Shown here: one piece after another, positions 8,529 to 16,154 of the stretch
Layout: the number at the start of each line of letters is the position of its first letter
Numbering within the stretch: the first letter of the stretch is position 1
Source: CAWKEY01 sp963848675
GTDB taxonomy: Bacteria > Pseudomonadota > Gammaproteobacteria > Methylococcales > Methylomonadaceae
Assembly: GCA_963848675.1 (NCBI GenBank)
Contig: CAWKEY010000048.1
Span: 1-41,886 of the forward strand
Length of the DNA stretch: 41,886 nucleotides
Direction of reading: 5' to 3'
Translations under genes and position numbers: made by a program
The notes under the pieces: model-generated
Told to the model about the DNA's origin: nothing
Databases searched by the model: none
What the model saw: the letters and a program-made list of their open reading frames with translations, nothing else

Positions 8529-8729
8529 ATGTTAAATAAGGTTGGTACTACCGCGGGCACTATCTGGAAATATCTGGATAAACATGGACCCACTACCGTC
8601 GCAAAATTGATTCGAGAAACCCAAATCGATGAAAAATTGATCCAGCGCGGCATCGGCTGGTTAGCTCAGGAAGATAAAGTGGCCATTGAGCTGGTTAATC
8701 GAGCAGAGACCCTTTCGTTGAAATCATAA
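8529..8729 (+). CDS. Small winged helix-turn-helix protein (DUF2582-like)
   Basis: A 66-residue protein, MLNKVGTTAGTIWKYLDKHG..., with the pattern of a single winged-helix domain: TTVAKLIRETQIDEKLIQRG as the helix-turn-helix and LAQEDKVAIELV as the wing. Such small proteins are usually DNA-binding regulators of unknown target. The start is set by AAGGAAA seven bases before the ATG. The open frame extends 30 codons further upstream, but that part is not homologous in style. The next gene, 190 bp downstream, is the tyrosine recombinase, which it could help regulate. Confidence 0.75.
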   Translation: MLNKVGTTAGTIWKYLDKHGPTTVAKLIRETQIDEKLIQRGIGWLAQEDKVAIELVNRAETLSLKS

Positions 8730-8758
8730 TTACAAAGTAGGATGACCGTATGGAAATC

Positions 8759-8786
8759 GCCATTATGCAGAGTTCTGCATAATGGC
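8759..8786. repeat. Near-perfect palindrome upstream of the recombinase
   Basis: GCCATTATGCAGA and its exact inverse are separated by two bases. The half-site TTCTGCATAATGG resembles the Tn3-family terminal repeat seen at 20698-20736 (TTCTGCATAAAGG), so this may be two transposon-end cores head to head or an accessory recombination site. Confidence 0.75.
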
Positions 8787-8864
8787 CGGGAGCAGTTAGG
8801 TAAATAGGACGCTATATTAGTTAAGGACACGAAAATCCACTTTTCCAATGACTGGGAAATTTCA

Positions 8865-8906
8865 GTTTCCTATATGTGATAATGTCCTTTATCACATATA
8901 GGAAAC
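8865..8906. other. Candidate core recombination site for the adjacent tyrosine recombinase
   Basis: Two perfect 18-base inverted arms, GTTTCCTATATGTGATAA at 8865-8882 and its exact complement at 8889-8906, flank the asymmetric spacer TGTCCT. Two inverted recombinase-binding arms around a 6-8 bp crossover region is the layout of dif, lox and transposon resolution sites. It ends 18 bases before the proposed start codon of the recombinase, so it may also autoregulate that gene. Function is inferred from layout and position only. Confidence 0.6.
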
Positions 8907-8923
8907 AGGCGAAAAAACAGCCC

Positions 8924-9883
8924 ATGACTCAGCTTATCACGCAGTCCTTGTCACCCAACTTGCCGGCCTTGATCACTGCTGCCGGTGACCGCGCCCAAAC
9001 TCGGTTTCTGGAATTCTTTGCTTCCAACATCCGCAACCCGCACACGCGTCGCGCTTATCTCCGCGCCGTGACGGAATTTCTCGATTGGTGCACAGCGGTT
9101 GGCGTATCGTCGATCATCGATATTGAACCCCTGCATGTCGCGGCCTGGATCGAAGGCAAAACCCAGCAACTGTCCGCGCCGACCGTAAAGCAACATCTGG
9201 CGGCAATTCGCCATTTGTTCGACTGGCTGGTGACCGGCCAGATTGTGTCGGTCAATCCGGCGTCCTCGGTACGCGGCCCGACGCATAGCGTGAAGACCGG
9301 CAAGACGCCGGTACTGGACCCCGAAGAAGCCCGCCAACTGCTTGCCAGCATCGATACCCGCACACACGCCGGTCTGCGCGACCGCGCCCTGATCGCGCTG
9401 ATGGTGTATTCCTTCGCGCGCATCGGCGCAGCCTTGGGCATGAAGGTGGAGGACGTGTACACGCAGAACCGCCGCCTCTGGGTACGGTTGCGCGAGAAAG
9501 GCGGCAAACGCCATGAAATGCCCTGTCACCACAACCTTGAAGAGTATCTGACTGCTTATATCGACGGCACCGGTCTGCGCGACGATCCCAAAGGGCCCCT
9601 ATTCTGCACCCTTGGCCGTGGCACCGGTAAACTCACCCAGACTCCCCTCGCCCAGGCTAATGCCTATGCGATGATACAGCGCCGCATGGCTGCCGCCGGG
9701 ATTGCAACCAAGGCCGGCAACCACAGCTTCCGGGCGACCGGCATCACCGCCTATCTTAAAAATGGCGGTAACCTGGAGAAAGCCGCGGCGATGGCGAATC
9801 ACTCCAGCACCCGCACCACCCAGCTCTACGATCGCCGCCGTGACGACATGACGCTGGATGAAGTGGAGAAAATCGGGATTTAA
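8924..9883 (+). CDS. Tyrosine-type site-specific recombinase
   Basis: A 319-residue phage-integrase-family recombinase (335 residues if read from the first ATA/ATG in the frame at 8876). It has an N-terminal SAM-like core-binding domain (RNPHTRRAYLRAVTEFLDWC) and a C-terminal catalytic domain. In the longer numbering the catalytic set is complete: Arg182 in SFARIGAA, Lys208 in REKGGK, His283 and Arg286 in NHSFRATG, His309 in ANHSS, Tyr318 in QLYDRR. The start at 8924 avoids the symmetric site. The gene is GC-richer than its surroundings. Size and an inverted-repeat core next to the gene recall the cointegrate-resolving recombinases of some Tn3-family transposons (TnpI, TnpS), and Tn3 remnants occur in the window; a solitary integrase is the alternative. 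Confidence 0.88.
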   Translation: MTQLITQSLSPNLPALITAAGDRAQTRFLEFFASNIRNPHTRRAYLRAVTEFLDWCTAVGVSSIIDIEPLHVAAWIEGKTQQLSAPTVKQHLAAIRHLFDWLVTGQIVSVNPASSVRGPTHSVKTGKTPVLDPEEARQLLASIDTRTHAGLRDRALIALMVYSFARIGAALGMKVEDVYTQNRRLWVRLREKGGKRHEMPCHHNLEEYLTAYIDGTGLRDDPKGPLFCTLGRGTGKLTQTPLAQANAYAMIQRRMAAAGIATKAGNHSFRATGITAYLKNGGNLEKAAAMANHSSTRTTQLYDRRRDDMTLDEVEKIGI

Positions 9884-9896
9884 AAGGAAGCCTTTC

Positions 9897-10020
9897 AACT
9901 GAGTTTTATTAACCAAAAGCACGGTTTGTCCTGAGGCTCCTCTGTATCCATTGGCGTCAGTGGCTTGTAGGTAGATGGCACTTTTGACAGCTATGTGGTA
10001 ACTACCCCTAGTGGGTAATG
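9897..10020 (-). pseudogene. Possible fragment of a secreted repeat-domain protein
   Basis: On the minus strand the translation includes AIYLQATDANGYRGASGQTV followed by LLVNKT, which looks like the last strands of an Ig-like or cadherin-like extracellular repeat. There is no start, and the stretch overlaps the leader of the next gene and the recombinase tail. It could be coincidence; I judge it a weak fossil call. Confidence 0.25.
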
Positions 10021-10033
10021 CGATAATGGAGCC

Positions 10034-10483
10034 ATGAAAATTCGCGTTTTTATAAAAAAACTATCAAATCCTCGCGTTAGAAGGCGATTAAAAATCGGCC
10101 TCTCTGTTTGGGGTAGCGTGATTATGATTGGTCTGACCTTTAAGCTTGGCTATGATATTGGTTATTTTGACGCGCAGTCACTTAAAAATGATCAAAACGC
10201 TGAGCTACCTAGTACGCATACAGTGCTGACAATGGAATCTGCGCAGCGTATCGTATCGGGTGCGCTAAAAGAAGACCCTACTAACCCCAAAACATTTGTG
10301 GATCAGATTATTGATAACAATCCTAAACTTTCAACCATTATTATAGAAAACAATAAGCTTAAAAAAATTGCTTGGATTATAGATATGCGTTTGTTTTTTA
10401 CCGACGATCTATTCAGTGACCAAGGTTATAATTTAACCGAAGGTATTGAGCATCAACACAATATTAATCCTGGTGATCATTGA
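10034..10483 (+). CDS. Hypothetical membrane-anchored protein
   Basis: A 149-residue protein with a very basic N-terminus (KKLSNPRVRRRLKIG), one transmembrane segment at about 21-42 (LSVWGSVIMIGLTFKLGYDI) and a polar C-terminal domain of unknown fold (IVSGALKEDPTNPKTFVDQI). Arg/Lys-rich flanks predict the C-terminal part outside the cytoplasm. A GGAG motif sits very close to the ATG. The first 35 codons and about 40 bp of leader are duplicated, inverted, at 13395-13520, where the copy is cut by a miniature element. Confidence 0.6.
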   Translation: MKIRVFIKKLSNPRVRRRLKIGLSVWGSVIMIGLTFKLGYDIGYFDAQSLKNDQNAELPSTHTVLTMESAQRIVSGALKEDPTNPKTFVDQIIDNNPKLSTIIIENNKLKKIAWIIDMRLFFTDDLFSDQGYNLTEGIEHQHNINPGDH

Positions 10484-10688
10484 TTGCTCATAACAGAACT
10501 TGCGTGGGCATTTGAACGGAGACTGAGACTGTTTATGCTAATTCAGAGAATCGTTTTGGTACATGGCCTAATTGGCTTTCCAGTTTTGAACTGATGGGCA
10601 GGCGATTTGTTTCTGTCGATTGTGACTGGAGAATATAAGCTACTTTTAGTCTTGGAAAATACTTGTTTGCTACTCAGGAGACTTGCCC

Positions 10689-10931
10689 ATGAGCATTGAA
10701 TTAGTGCGTGATGCCCTCTTATGGTGTGCCGTCATAAACTACGGTTTGCTGCTTGTTTGGTTTTTATTCTTCACTGCTGCTCACGAGTGGATGCATCGAT
10801 TTCACGGGCGCTGGTTTCGTTTGCCGGTTGAGCAATTCGACGCCATACATTACGCAGGAATGGCGATATACAAAATCGGCATCATTCTTTTCAATCTCGT
10901 CCCCTATATTGCTTTGCATATCGCCGGGTAA
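10689..10931 (+). CDS. DUF6868-type small membrane protein
   Basis: An 80-residue protein with two hydrophobic helices (ALLWCAVINYGLLLVWFLFF and IYKIGIILFNLVPYIALHIA) joined by a conserved-looking loop containing HEWMHRFHGRWFRLPVEQFD. This is the pattern I associate with DUF6868; function unknown. The start at 10689 has AGGAG eight bases upstream; a TTG two codons earlier is less likely. No co-transcribed neighbour. Confidence 0.75.
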   Translation: MSIELVRDALLWCAVINYGLLLVWFLFFTAAHEWMHRFHGRWFRLPVEQFDAIHYAGMAIYKIGIILFNLVPYIALHIAG

Positions 10932-10974
10932 GATTTCCGCTAACCCCAGGCGGAAAAAGGAATTGGGGTTAATT

Positions 10975-11142
10975 GGGTGCATTTAAACAAACGACAGAAT
11001 TGTTTCATAGGACGTATAACCGATCGCTATTGTTATTCACGCGGACTAACTAACGATACATTGGGCCTAAGTACTGAGATAGCATTGCTCTATGAGCCGC
11101 TACGTCGGTCTATATTCAACACAAACTCTTTATTAGCACCCG
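10975..11142. repeat. MITE-A, copy 3 (diverged, internally deleted)
   Basis: About 168 bp. The left end GGGTGCATTTAAACAAACGA and right end ...CTTTATTAGCACCC are diverged family ends. The interior from about 11041 (ACTAACGATACATTGGGCCT...) matches copy 4 (same sense) and the inverse of copies 1 and 2, but the half beyond CTCTTTATT is missing. It is the oldest-looking copy here. Confidence 0.7.
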
Positions 11143-11162
11143 TCTTTGACGGTTACCGTTTT

Positions 11163-12395
11163 CTAGCCTTTATCGCAACCCAACGGAATCATCCAGGATT
11201 GGCTGGGCTTGTCGTATTTGGCATAGTCATCCACCGGTATTTTTTCACCCGTTATATGCTCCAGTTCATTTACGGTCACCAAATATTGATCCAGGCGATC
11301 TCGGGTGGCTTCCTGACTATTGGGGACAATCCAGGCAATCGCTTGTTCATCCTGCCCTACCCCTCTAATAATGACTTTCCAAAAAGCGTCGGGTGTTTTA
11401 ACCGCGTGTGATGAGACGAAGTAATCATCGGCCGGGTTATTGCCCCAGATTACCCCACCGATCACTAACAGTTCATCAATGTCCCGGTAGCATTCAATAA
11501 TTTCCTCGGTTTGCAGCCAAGCACCGCTATTCATAGTGGACGCTTGCGGCAAAATATTGGTCATGGTGTTAGTGGCCTTAATCGCCTCGGCTGAGGCATC
11601 GAGATGATTGGCCGGCACCAGATGGCCTCTATCGTAATTCATGCCATACGTGCGGGTGCTGGTTTGTTGACAGTCAGTCGCGACGTTCGGGTCGAGAAAA
11701 AAACTGTCATAACGCGCAGCGTTTCCAGTATCACGCTGGGCCACATACTGAAATTTTGTGGCGCCCCGTTGCGAACAATCCAGCCAGAGAGTGAACCCCA
11801 GGTAATCGAGTCTCAAGCTCGGTTGTGATTCCCAATCCAGGATGGCGCTCCGGTAATCGGCCACGTTGCCAATGCCCGTCAGCACATCGCCGGTATAGGA
11901 CCCCAAGATGAATATCTCGCCGGCTGGGTCAATGCCTAAGTAGTTATCGCTACCCGGATAGTAGCGATAGTGATATTGCTGATAGTGTCCCTCTTCCGCC
12001 GTACCGGTAAAGATGCCGGGGAAGTTGGCCTCCTGATAGGCGAACACACGCTCATCCGATATAGGACTTTGTGTGGCTTCCCAATCAGTGATAGCACTGG
12101 CGTAATTAGCCACGAGACCAACGGCTGTCAACACATTGTTGGTATAGGGTCCCAATATGAAGAGTTCACCAGTCGTATCAATGCCTAAATAGTTGCCACT
12201 GGCTGGATAGTAGCGATAGAGATACTGCTGATAGTGTCCCGCGGTCCCGGCACCTGTGAAAATGCCCGGGTAGTTAGCTTCGGCATAGTCGAAGACACGG
12301 TTATTAACTAGAGGCGCTGCCGGCGTGATCGCTGAGGCCAGAGTGGAAAAATGCAACCCCAAGAGGATGAAAAAACGGATGATATAGTGGCGCAT
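11163..12395 (-). CDS. Secreted DNA/RNA non-specific endonuclease with two N-terminal repeats
   Basis: A 410-residue protein with a signal peptide (MRHYIIRFFILLGLHFSTLASA). Two repeats of about 75 residues follow, each with EAN(Y/F)PGIFTG, GHYQQY, YRYYP, NYLGID and a final NY/DY motif. The C-terminal half is a NUC1-type nuclease with the active-site motif YDRGHLVPANH, whose His is the general base and whose later Asn residues bind Mg. It should cut DNA and RNA outside the cytoplasm, for nutrient gain, competition or biofilm turnover. The start at 12395 has AAGGA seven bases upstream; an ATG ten codons earlier lacks one and would disturb the signal peptide. The repeat unit may anchor the enzyme. 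Confidence 0.88.
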   Translation of the reverse strand: MRHYIIRFFILLGLHFSTLASAITPAAPLVNNRVFDYAEANYPGIFTGAGTAGHYQQYLYRYYPASGNYLGIDTTGELFILGPYTNNVLTAVGLVANYASAITDWEATQSPISDERVFAYQEANFPGIFTGTAEEGHYQQYHYRYYPGSDNYLGIDPAGEIFILGSYTGDVLTGIGNVADYRSAILDWESQPSLRLDYLGFTLWLDCSQRGATKFQYVAQRDTGNAARYDSFFLDPNVATDCQQTSTRTYGMNYDRGHLVPANHLDASAEAIKATNTMTNILPQASTMNSGAWLQTEEIIECYRDIDELLVIGGVIWGNNPADDYFVSSHAVKTPDAFWKVIIRGVGQDEQAIAWIVPNSQEATRDRLDQYLVTVNELEHITGEKIPVDDYAKYDKPSQSWMIPLGCDKG

Positions 12396-12718
12396 GCTAA
12401 CGTCCTTGACTGTTTTTTTGTTCATTATTGTTCATTTCCATAGATCACTATCAGCAAATCAAGTATCGCCGCAGTAAAGCCAGGAGCTTCTCGAATCTCT
12501 CGCCAAGCTTAGATGACTGGATAATGACTTTCAAGGCGAGCTATTTTTCTAAAGGGGGGATTGAAGTCGAGCGTCTATTTCGATCTCACTTTCAGTCGTT
12601 GGTAATCGTGGCTGATGCAACCTCGATTTCTATCGTTTATGTGTCAAGAATACTTAGTTATTAGCGCCCTGCTTTTCGTTATAATTCCATTATCTTTTAC
12701 CATTTCCTTCCTTTGTCT
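12396..12718. other. Intergenic, no gene seen
   Basis: Holds promoters for the minus-strand nuclease and the plus-strand gene at 12719. A plus-strand frame at 12428-12664 has no recognisable protein character. Confidence 0.4.
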
Positions 12719-12967
12719 ATGGATCAAGAAACACAAGAAGAAATCGAGCGACTCAACGCGGTGGTGGATAATTTTGCCGAAGAGATGAAAGTTCGTCTGC
12801 GCGACCAGGCGATCAAGGGTTATCGAGGGTGGGATGATCCGGATAACTATCGTCGGATCTTAGAAATGATGATGGAACATGCTTCAGCATCATCTGGGCA
12901 GGAAGTAGATGCTGCGAACCTAGCTATGATTTTGTGGTACTTGCGCAGACAAGGAGCTGTTGAGTAA
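12719..12967 (+). CDS. Small hypothetical protein, phage-like
   Basis: An 82-residue acidic protein (MDQETQEEIERLNAVVDNFA...). The pattern GWDDPDNYRRILEMMMEHA followed by DAANLAMILWYLRRQG resembles small proteins found in phages and their remnants, some of which occur near nucleotide pyrophosphohydrolases. No catalytic residues can be named. The ATG at 12719 is preferred over a TTG two codons upstream; no clear ribosome-binding site is present. Confidence 0.5.
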   Translation: MDQETQEEIERLNAVVDNFAEEMKVRLRDQAIKGYRGWDDPDNYRRILEMMMEHASASSGQEVDAANLAMILWYLRRQGAVE

Positions 12968-13070
12968 TCGCAGGCTTGTAGGTATCAACGAGCGCTCAAA
13001 CCTCAAATTCAGTGTAGATAACAGACCCAATCACTCCAGTCTTTACCTTAAATCTTAGGATTTTTTAGAC

Positions 13071-13187
13071 ATGGGCAAAGCCAGCCGTAAAAAACACTTA
13101 AAAAGACAACAGATCACCAGTCTTGAAAAATATAGTGGCGTTAAATTATCCGAAGCCCTAATGCTGTTTTTTACTGCTGTTATCTTC
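13071..13187 (+). pseudogene. 5' end of a small membrane-protein gene, cut by the TIME
   Basis: An ATG with AGGA ten bases upstream opens MGKASRKKHLKRQQITSLEK, then a hydrophobic stretch LMLFFTAVIF. At 13188 the frame enters the Tn3-type miniature element and stops at 13223 after about 12 foreign residues. The original product is unknown; its start is a basic segment followed by a membrane helix. Confidence 0.6.
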
Positions 13188-13394
13188 GGGTTATTTTGCA
13201 TAAAGGTACGAAACGAACCATAGAAATTTTCTTAAGCGTCTGATCATAAAAAGATTTCGTTTGTTTGATGACTACCAAAAACAAGTGAGGTTTTATCCTC
13301 AAATTTGGGGGAAAGAAAATGACATTAATATTTTATTATCAATGTCATAGTGAAACTCTTGCGGGTCATTTGGTACCTTTATGCAAAATAACCC
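13188..13394. mobile_element. Tn3-derived inverted-repeat miniature element (TIME)
   Basis: 207 bp with terminal repeats GGGTTATTTTGCATAAAGGTAC on both ends in opposite orientation. The left arm extends to about 38 bp, matching the Tn3-type end at 20698-20736 except at about four positions. The interior is non-coding. TIMEs are known as non-autonomous elements moved by Tn3 transposases. The flanking five bases differ (TCTTC and AATCA), so no target duplication remains, and the flanks belong to two different genes. Confidence 0.8.
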
Positions 13395-13490
13395 AATCAT
13401 AATCACGCTACCCCAAACAGAGAGGCCAATTTTTAATCGCCTTTTAACGCGAGGATTTGATAGTTTTTTAATAAAAACGCGAATTTTCAT
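13395..13490 (-). pseudogene. Inverted duplicate of the 5' end of the gene at 10034
   Basis: On the minus strand the sequence codes for MKIRVFIKKLSNPRVKRRLK and continues to VIMIG, nearly identical to the first 35 residues of the protein at 10034, and includes a matching leader up to about 13520. It then runs into the TIME, giving a chimeric open frame that ends at 13299. It shows that a second copy of this gene existed or that a duplication and inversion happened here. Confidence 0.75.
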
Positions 13491-13848
13491 GGCTCCATTA
13501 TCGCATTACCCACTAGGGTTCACATAGAGCCGACCACCGATGCGGTACTGAACTTGCGTGTTCAGCGACCATTATTCTGTCCGGTCTGGTCTTGCGATGA
13601 TCGTAAATCCGCGTGTCGGCGATGTTAGTGTGTGGTTGCCATTTTTCACCTAAGCAATATCCGACTTACCTTGGCCTATATACCCATACCGAAAACCCCT
13701 CTGATTTTAGCTTTCTGTAACCCAGTAAAACCGGAGCTTCCGGTAGGGCGGTTTTGCCATACAGTAAACACTTGTTTACAGTATCCCCCCCTACGTCTAT
13801 AGCATTATCTTATGGTCCTGGATTTTACATTTAGTGACGTTCTGAAAC

Positions 13849-13872
13849 AAAAATTAACCTAGGTTAATTTTT
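13849..13872. repeat. Perfect 24-base AT-rich palindrome
   Basis: AAAAATTAACCT is followed immediately by its exact complement AGGTTAATTTTT and two more Ts. It could act as a bidirectional terminator, a dimeric repressor operator, or a cruciform. Confidence 0.7.
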
Positions 13873-13916
13873 TTATTTCTCATACGAGTAATATTTTTCC
13901 ATCGGTAACATAGCAA

Positions 13917-13936
13917 CCACCCGCTTAAGCGGGTGG
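13917..13936. repeat. GC-rich 20-base palindrome
   Basis: CCACCCGCTTAAGCGGGTGG is a perfect palindrome. Hairpins of this kind mark the right end of many IS200/IS605-type elements, but no TnpA or TnpB gene is present, so this could be a solitary end or a terminator. Confidence 0.6.
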
Positions 13937-13946
13937 GTTCGAATAA

Positions 13947-14170
13947 TGGCTATTTTTGCCCATCCCCTCGAAAGGGGCAATATTATGCATTTCTAATATT
14001 TTAGGTTATTGATATTTATTGTAATTCAGGCTCTTTCTGCAAAAAGAATTAAGTTTTGTCCGACTGAACCAAATCGAATGGTTAGTATCGTAAGTAATTG
14101 AATTAAAAGGTATCTGTATATTAACTTTTTCTTATTTTTACCATTTCGAGGCGTTGGGCAAAAATAGCCA
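13947..14170 (+). repeat. Miniature inverted-repeat element MITE-B, copy 1
   Basis: 224 bp with terminal repeats TGGCTATTTTTGCCC at both ends, the arms staying similar for about 30 bases. Non-coding. Copy 2 at 18307-18530 is in the same orientation with only three differences that I can see. The right end abuts a truncated peptidase fragment, and no target duplication is visible. Confidence 0.88.
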
Positions 14171-14343
14171 TCTGCGGAAAGGAAACCTCGGGCGCCTTGT
14201 TGATCAGAAACTCCTGGGGCACCGAATGGGGCGAGGAAGGGTACGGCTGGCTGCCTTATGACTATGTCCTGCAAGGCCAGGCCGACGACTTCTGAGCGTT
14301 GTTGAAACAGGAGTACGTTGAGACCAAGAAGTTTGGGTTGTAA
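14170..14343 (+). pseudogene. C-terminal fragment of a C1 (papain-like) peptidase
   Basis: The frame from the end of MITE-B reads GALLIRNSWGTEWGEEGYGW and on to ADDF, the Asn-containing active-site segment and C-terminus of C1A peptidases. It then meets TGA where Trp would fit, and the reading continues ALLKQEYVETKKFGL to a final TAA. The Cys and His halves of the enzyme are missing, lost at the MITE-B boundary. It differs from the C1 peptidase at 20645, so it is a remnant of another gene. Confidence 0.75.
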
Positions 14344-14390
14344 TTATGCTAAGAATTTAACTAACTTAAAAATTACATAGGAGAAACAGA

Positions 14391-14843
14391 ATGATCGACT
14401 TCAAAACAACAAAATTTAATTTTCTGCCCACTTCGGGAAGGGTACAGAGCGTAACTCAAGCGTTTGTCTTTGATTCTGCGGTATTTCGAGCGGGTGCTTC
14501 GCTTAATGGTTTTGACATTGGGTTTACTCAAGAGGATCACCATTTGTTTAGACAGCAAGTTGACATAACGACAAACATTAACAATAACACGGTGAATGTA
14601 ACTGTGAACTTTGCACTACGTGACAGTTCTGGCAACTATGACGATCAATATAGCGGTTGGGTAGATGTGCTAGTAATAGTAGACAGAGAAGAGGTGAATT
14701 CACCCATAAGAAGCGGAGATCAATTTGCGCTAACCGCCCATAATGGACAGTTCGTTTGTGCAGAAAATGGAGGTGGTCGAGAGGTCGTTGCAAATAGGAA
14801 TGCAATAGGGCCTTGGGAAAAGTTCACAATTACAAAATTGTAA
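14391..14843 (+). CDS. Lectin-like protein with fascin/beta-trefoil-type tail
   Basis: A 150-residue all-beta protein without signal peptide or membrane helix. Residues 15-105 (VTQAFVFDSAVFRAGASLNG ... DDQYSGWVDVLVIVD) have the strand pattern of H-type-lectin-like domains, which bind sugars. Residues 108-150 (RSGDQFALTAHNGQFVCAEN ... WEKFTITKL) look like one repeat of a fascin-like beta-trefoil. TAGGAGA precedes the ATG. The next gene, a beta-propeller protein, starts 39 bp downstream and is probably co-transcribed. Sugar binding is inferred from fold pattern only. Confidence 0.6.
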   Translation: MIDFKTTKFNFLPTSGRVQSVTQAFVFDSAVFRAGASLNGFDIGFTQEDHHLFRQQVDITTNINNNTVNVTVNFALRDSSGNYDDQYSGWVDVLVIVDREEVNSPIRSGDQFALTAHNGQFVCAENGGGREVVANRNAIGPWEKFTITKL

Positions 14844-14882
14844 GACAGGCAACGCCAAAAATCATCAACCAGGAGATACTAT

Positions 14883-16148
14883 ATGAAACCTATTGATAGT
14901 TGGTACGCAAGAAATATCCCAGATAGTCCGCACATTTGTAGCATAGATTTTAGTGAAGATACTTTTATAGCGGTAGGGCACGGGATTTTTACTTCCGCAG
15001 ACGGTATAACGTGGACAATTAGACAAAGCCCTATCCCTAACCATCCATATGAAATATTTGATGTCGCCGCTAGTGGCAGTACATTCGTAGCTGTCACTCA
15101 CGATAATGTCCAAGCCGATTTTTTTCCGGTAATTCCTCTGCTTTCGGACGACAAAGGGGAGTCATGGCGGATTGGATCGCAAACAAATTGGACTCTTATT
15201 CCTCGCGCCATCATTTCAGACGGCGATGTTTTCATTGTCGCAGGATCAGGAGACATGGGTAGCGGTATACAGATCTCGACCGATCGCGGTTCAACATGGA
15301 ATGTTGTGTCATTTTCATCGAAAAGCCGCTTACATTACTTTAATGATATCTGTGTAGGCGAAGATACAGGTGGTCAGCGTCTATTTGTAGCGGTCGGACA
15401 AGGAAATGCAGGCTACCCGGATAATTATATTGGTTGTTTTTATACCGCCGCTTCCCCAGATGGTGTCACCTGGACTGAGTCCCTCTCTGGAGGCTTAGGA
15501 GAGTTCAGAAGCATTGCGTACGGTAATGGAGTGTTTGTTGCAGTTGGTAGCAATCGCCGATTTTATACCTCAAGGAATGGTTTAGATTGGACAGGAAGGA
15601 GTTATCAAGCAATCGACGAAGTTTTCAAAATAACATTTGCAAACAATACCTTTGTGGCTGTAGGAGCTTCCGGTTATGTGTATGATTCAGAGGACGGCGA
15701 CAAATGGGATTCTCGAAATATCGGTGCAAACCAAACGCTTAAAGAAATTCGCTATGGCAAGAACACCTTTCTCGCAGTTGCAGAAAATGGCACCATTTAT
15801 CAATCGGAACGCTATGATCGTCCTTTATTGAGCATTCGATTTGAAGGGCATGGCTCAGTAGATGTTAAGTGCGGCGACTTGGATGTTCACTGCACACGAG
15901 ACACTGTAGTCACATTTGACCAAGGTAAAACGGTAAATATTAATGCTCATGGTGAGTTATATGGGAAATGGATACCAGACCCATTCGGCCATAAAATTTA
16001 TATTCCTTTTTCATTTATAACCGTTTTTAATTATTGGTCTGGTGCTGTTACAGGTAAGTCATCATCTATCACAGTAACGATGGATTCAGATAAAACTATA
16101 GTTGCTCACTTTGCAATCTGGCGGCCAAAGCCACCCAAGCCCTTCTAA
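14883..16148 (+). CDS. BNR/sialidase-like beta-propeller protein with C-terminal bacterial repeat domain
   Basis: A 421-residue protein. Roughly six repeats of the type TFIAVG-x-GIFTSADGITW (also VFVAVGS, TFVAVGASG, TFLAVAENG) span residues 25-310, as in BNR-repeat beta-propellers. Residues 318-410 (GHGSVDVKCG ... YWSGAVTGKSS ... MDSDKTIVAHF) match the divergent InlB-type bacterial repeat found at the ends of many secreted proteins. No sialidase catalytic residues are evident, so a binding or scaffold role is likely. AGGAG precedes the ATG. It follows the lectin-like gene and is closed by a hairpin at 16155. Confidence 0.75.
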   Translation: MKPIDSWYARNIPDSPHICSIDFSEDTFIAVGHGIFTSADGITWTIRQSPIPNHPYEIFDVAASGSTFVAVTHDNVQADFFPVIPLLSDDKGESWRIGSQTNWTLIPRAIISDGDVFIVAGSGDMGSGIQISTDRGSTWNVVSFSSKSRLHYFNDICVGEDTGGQRLFVAVGQGNAGYPDNYIGCFYTAASPDGVTWTESLSGGLGEFRSIAYGNGVFVAVGSNRRFYTSRNGLDWTGRSYQAIDEVFKITFANNTFVAVGASGYVYDSEDGDKWDSRNIGANQTLKEIRYGKNTFLAVAENGTIYQSERYDRPLLSIRFEGHGSVDVKCGDLDVHCTRDTVVTFDQGKTVNINAHGELYGKWIPDPFGHKIYIPFSFITVFNYWSGAVTGKSSSITVTMDSDKTIVAHFAIWRPKPPKPF

Positions 16149-16154
16149 TATTTA

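Larger units (their letters stand above)
13491..13946. other. Non-coding region rich in palindromes
   Basis: No gene. Besides the two palindromes listed separately, nested hairpins occur near 13727-13757 (ACCGGA-GCT-TCCGGT inside a larger AAAACCG/CGGTTTT pairing), and GTAAAC-ACTT-GTTTAC occurs near 13763-13778. Such density suggests a regulatory, origin-like or element-end function. Confidence 0.5.

Noticed and set aside
8117..8653. 178-codon minus-strand open frame
   Set aside because: It overlaps the winged-helix gene on the other strand, has no ribosome-binding site, and its translation shows no domain-like pattern.
8951..9532. Long minus-strand frame opposite the recombinase
   Set aside because: Antisense shadow of a GC-rich gene whose catalytic residues are all on the plus strand.
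10977..11411. 144-codon plus-strand frame
   Set aside because: It is made of MITE-A copy 3 and the antisense of the nuclease gene.
11163..12425. Start of the nuclease at 12425
   Set aside because: The ATG at 12395 has a better ribosome-binding site and gives a clean signal peptide.
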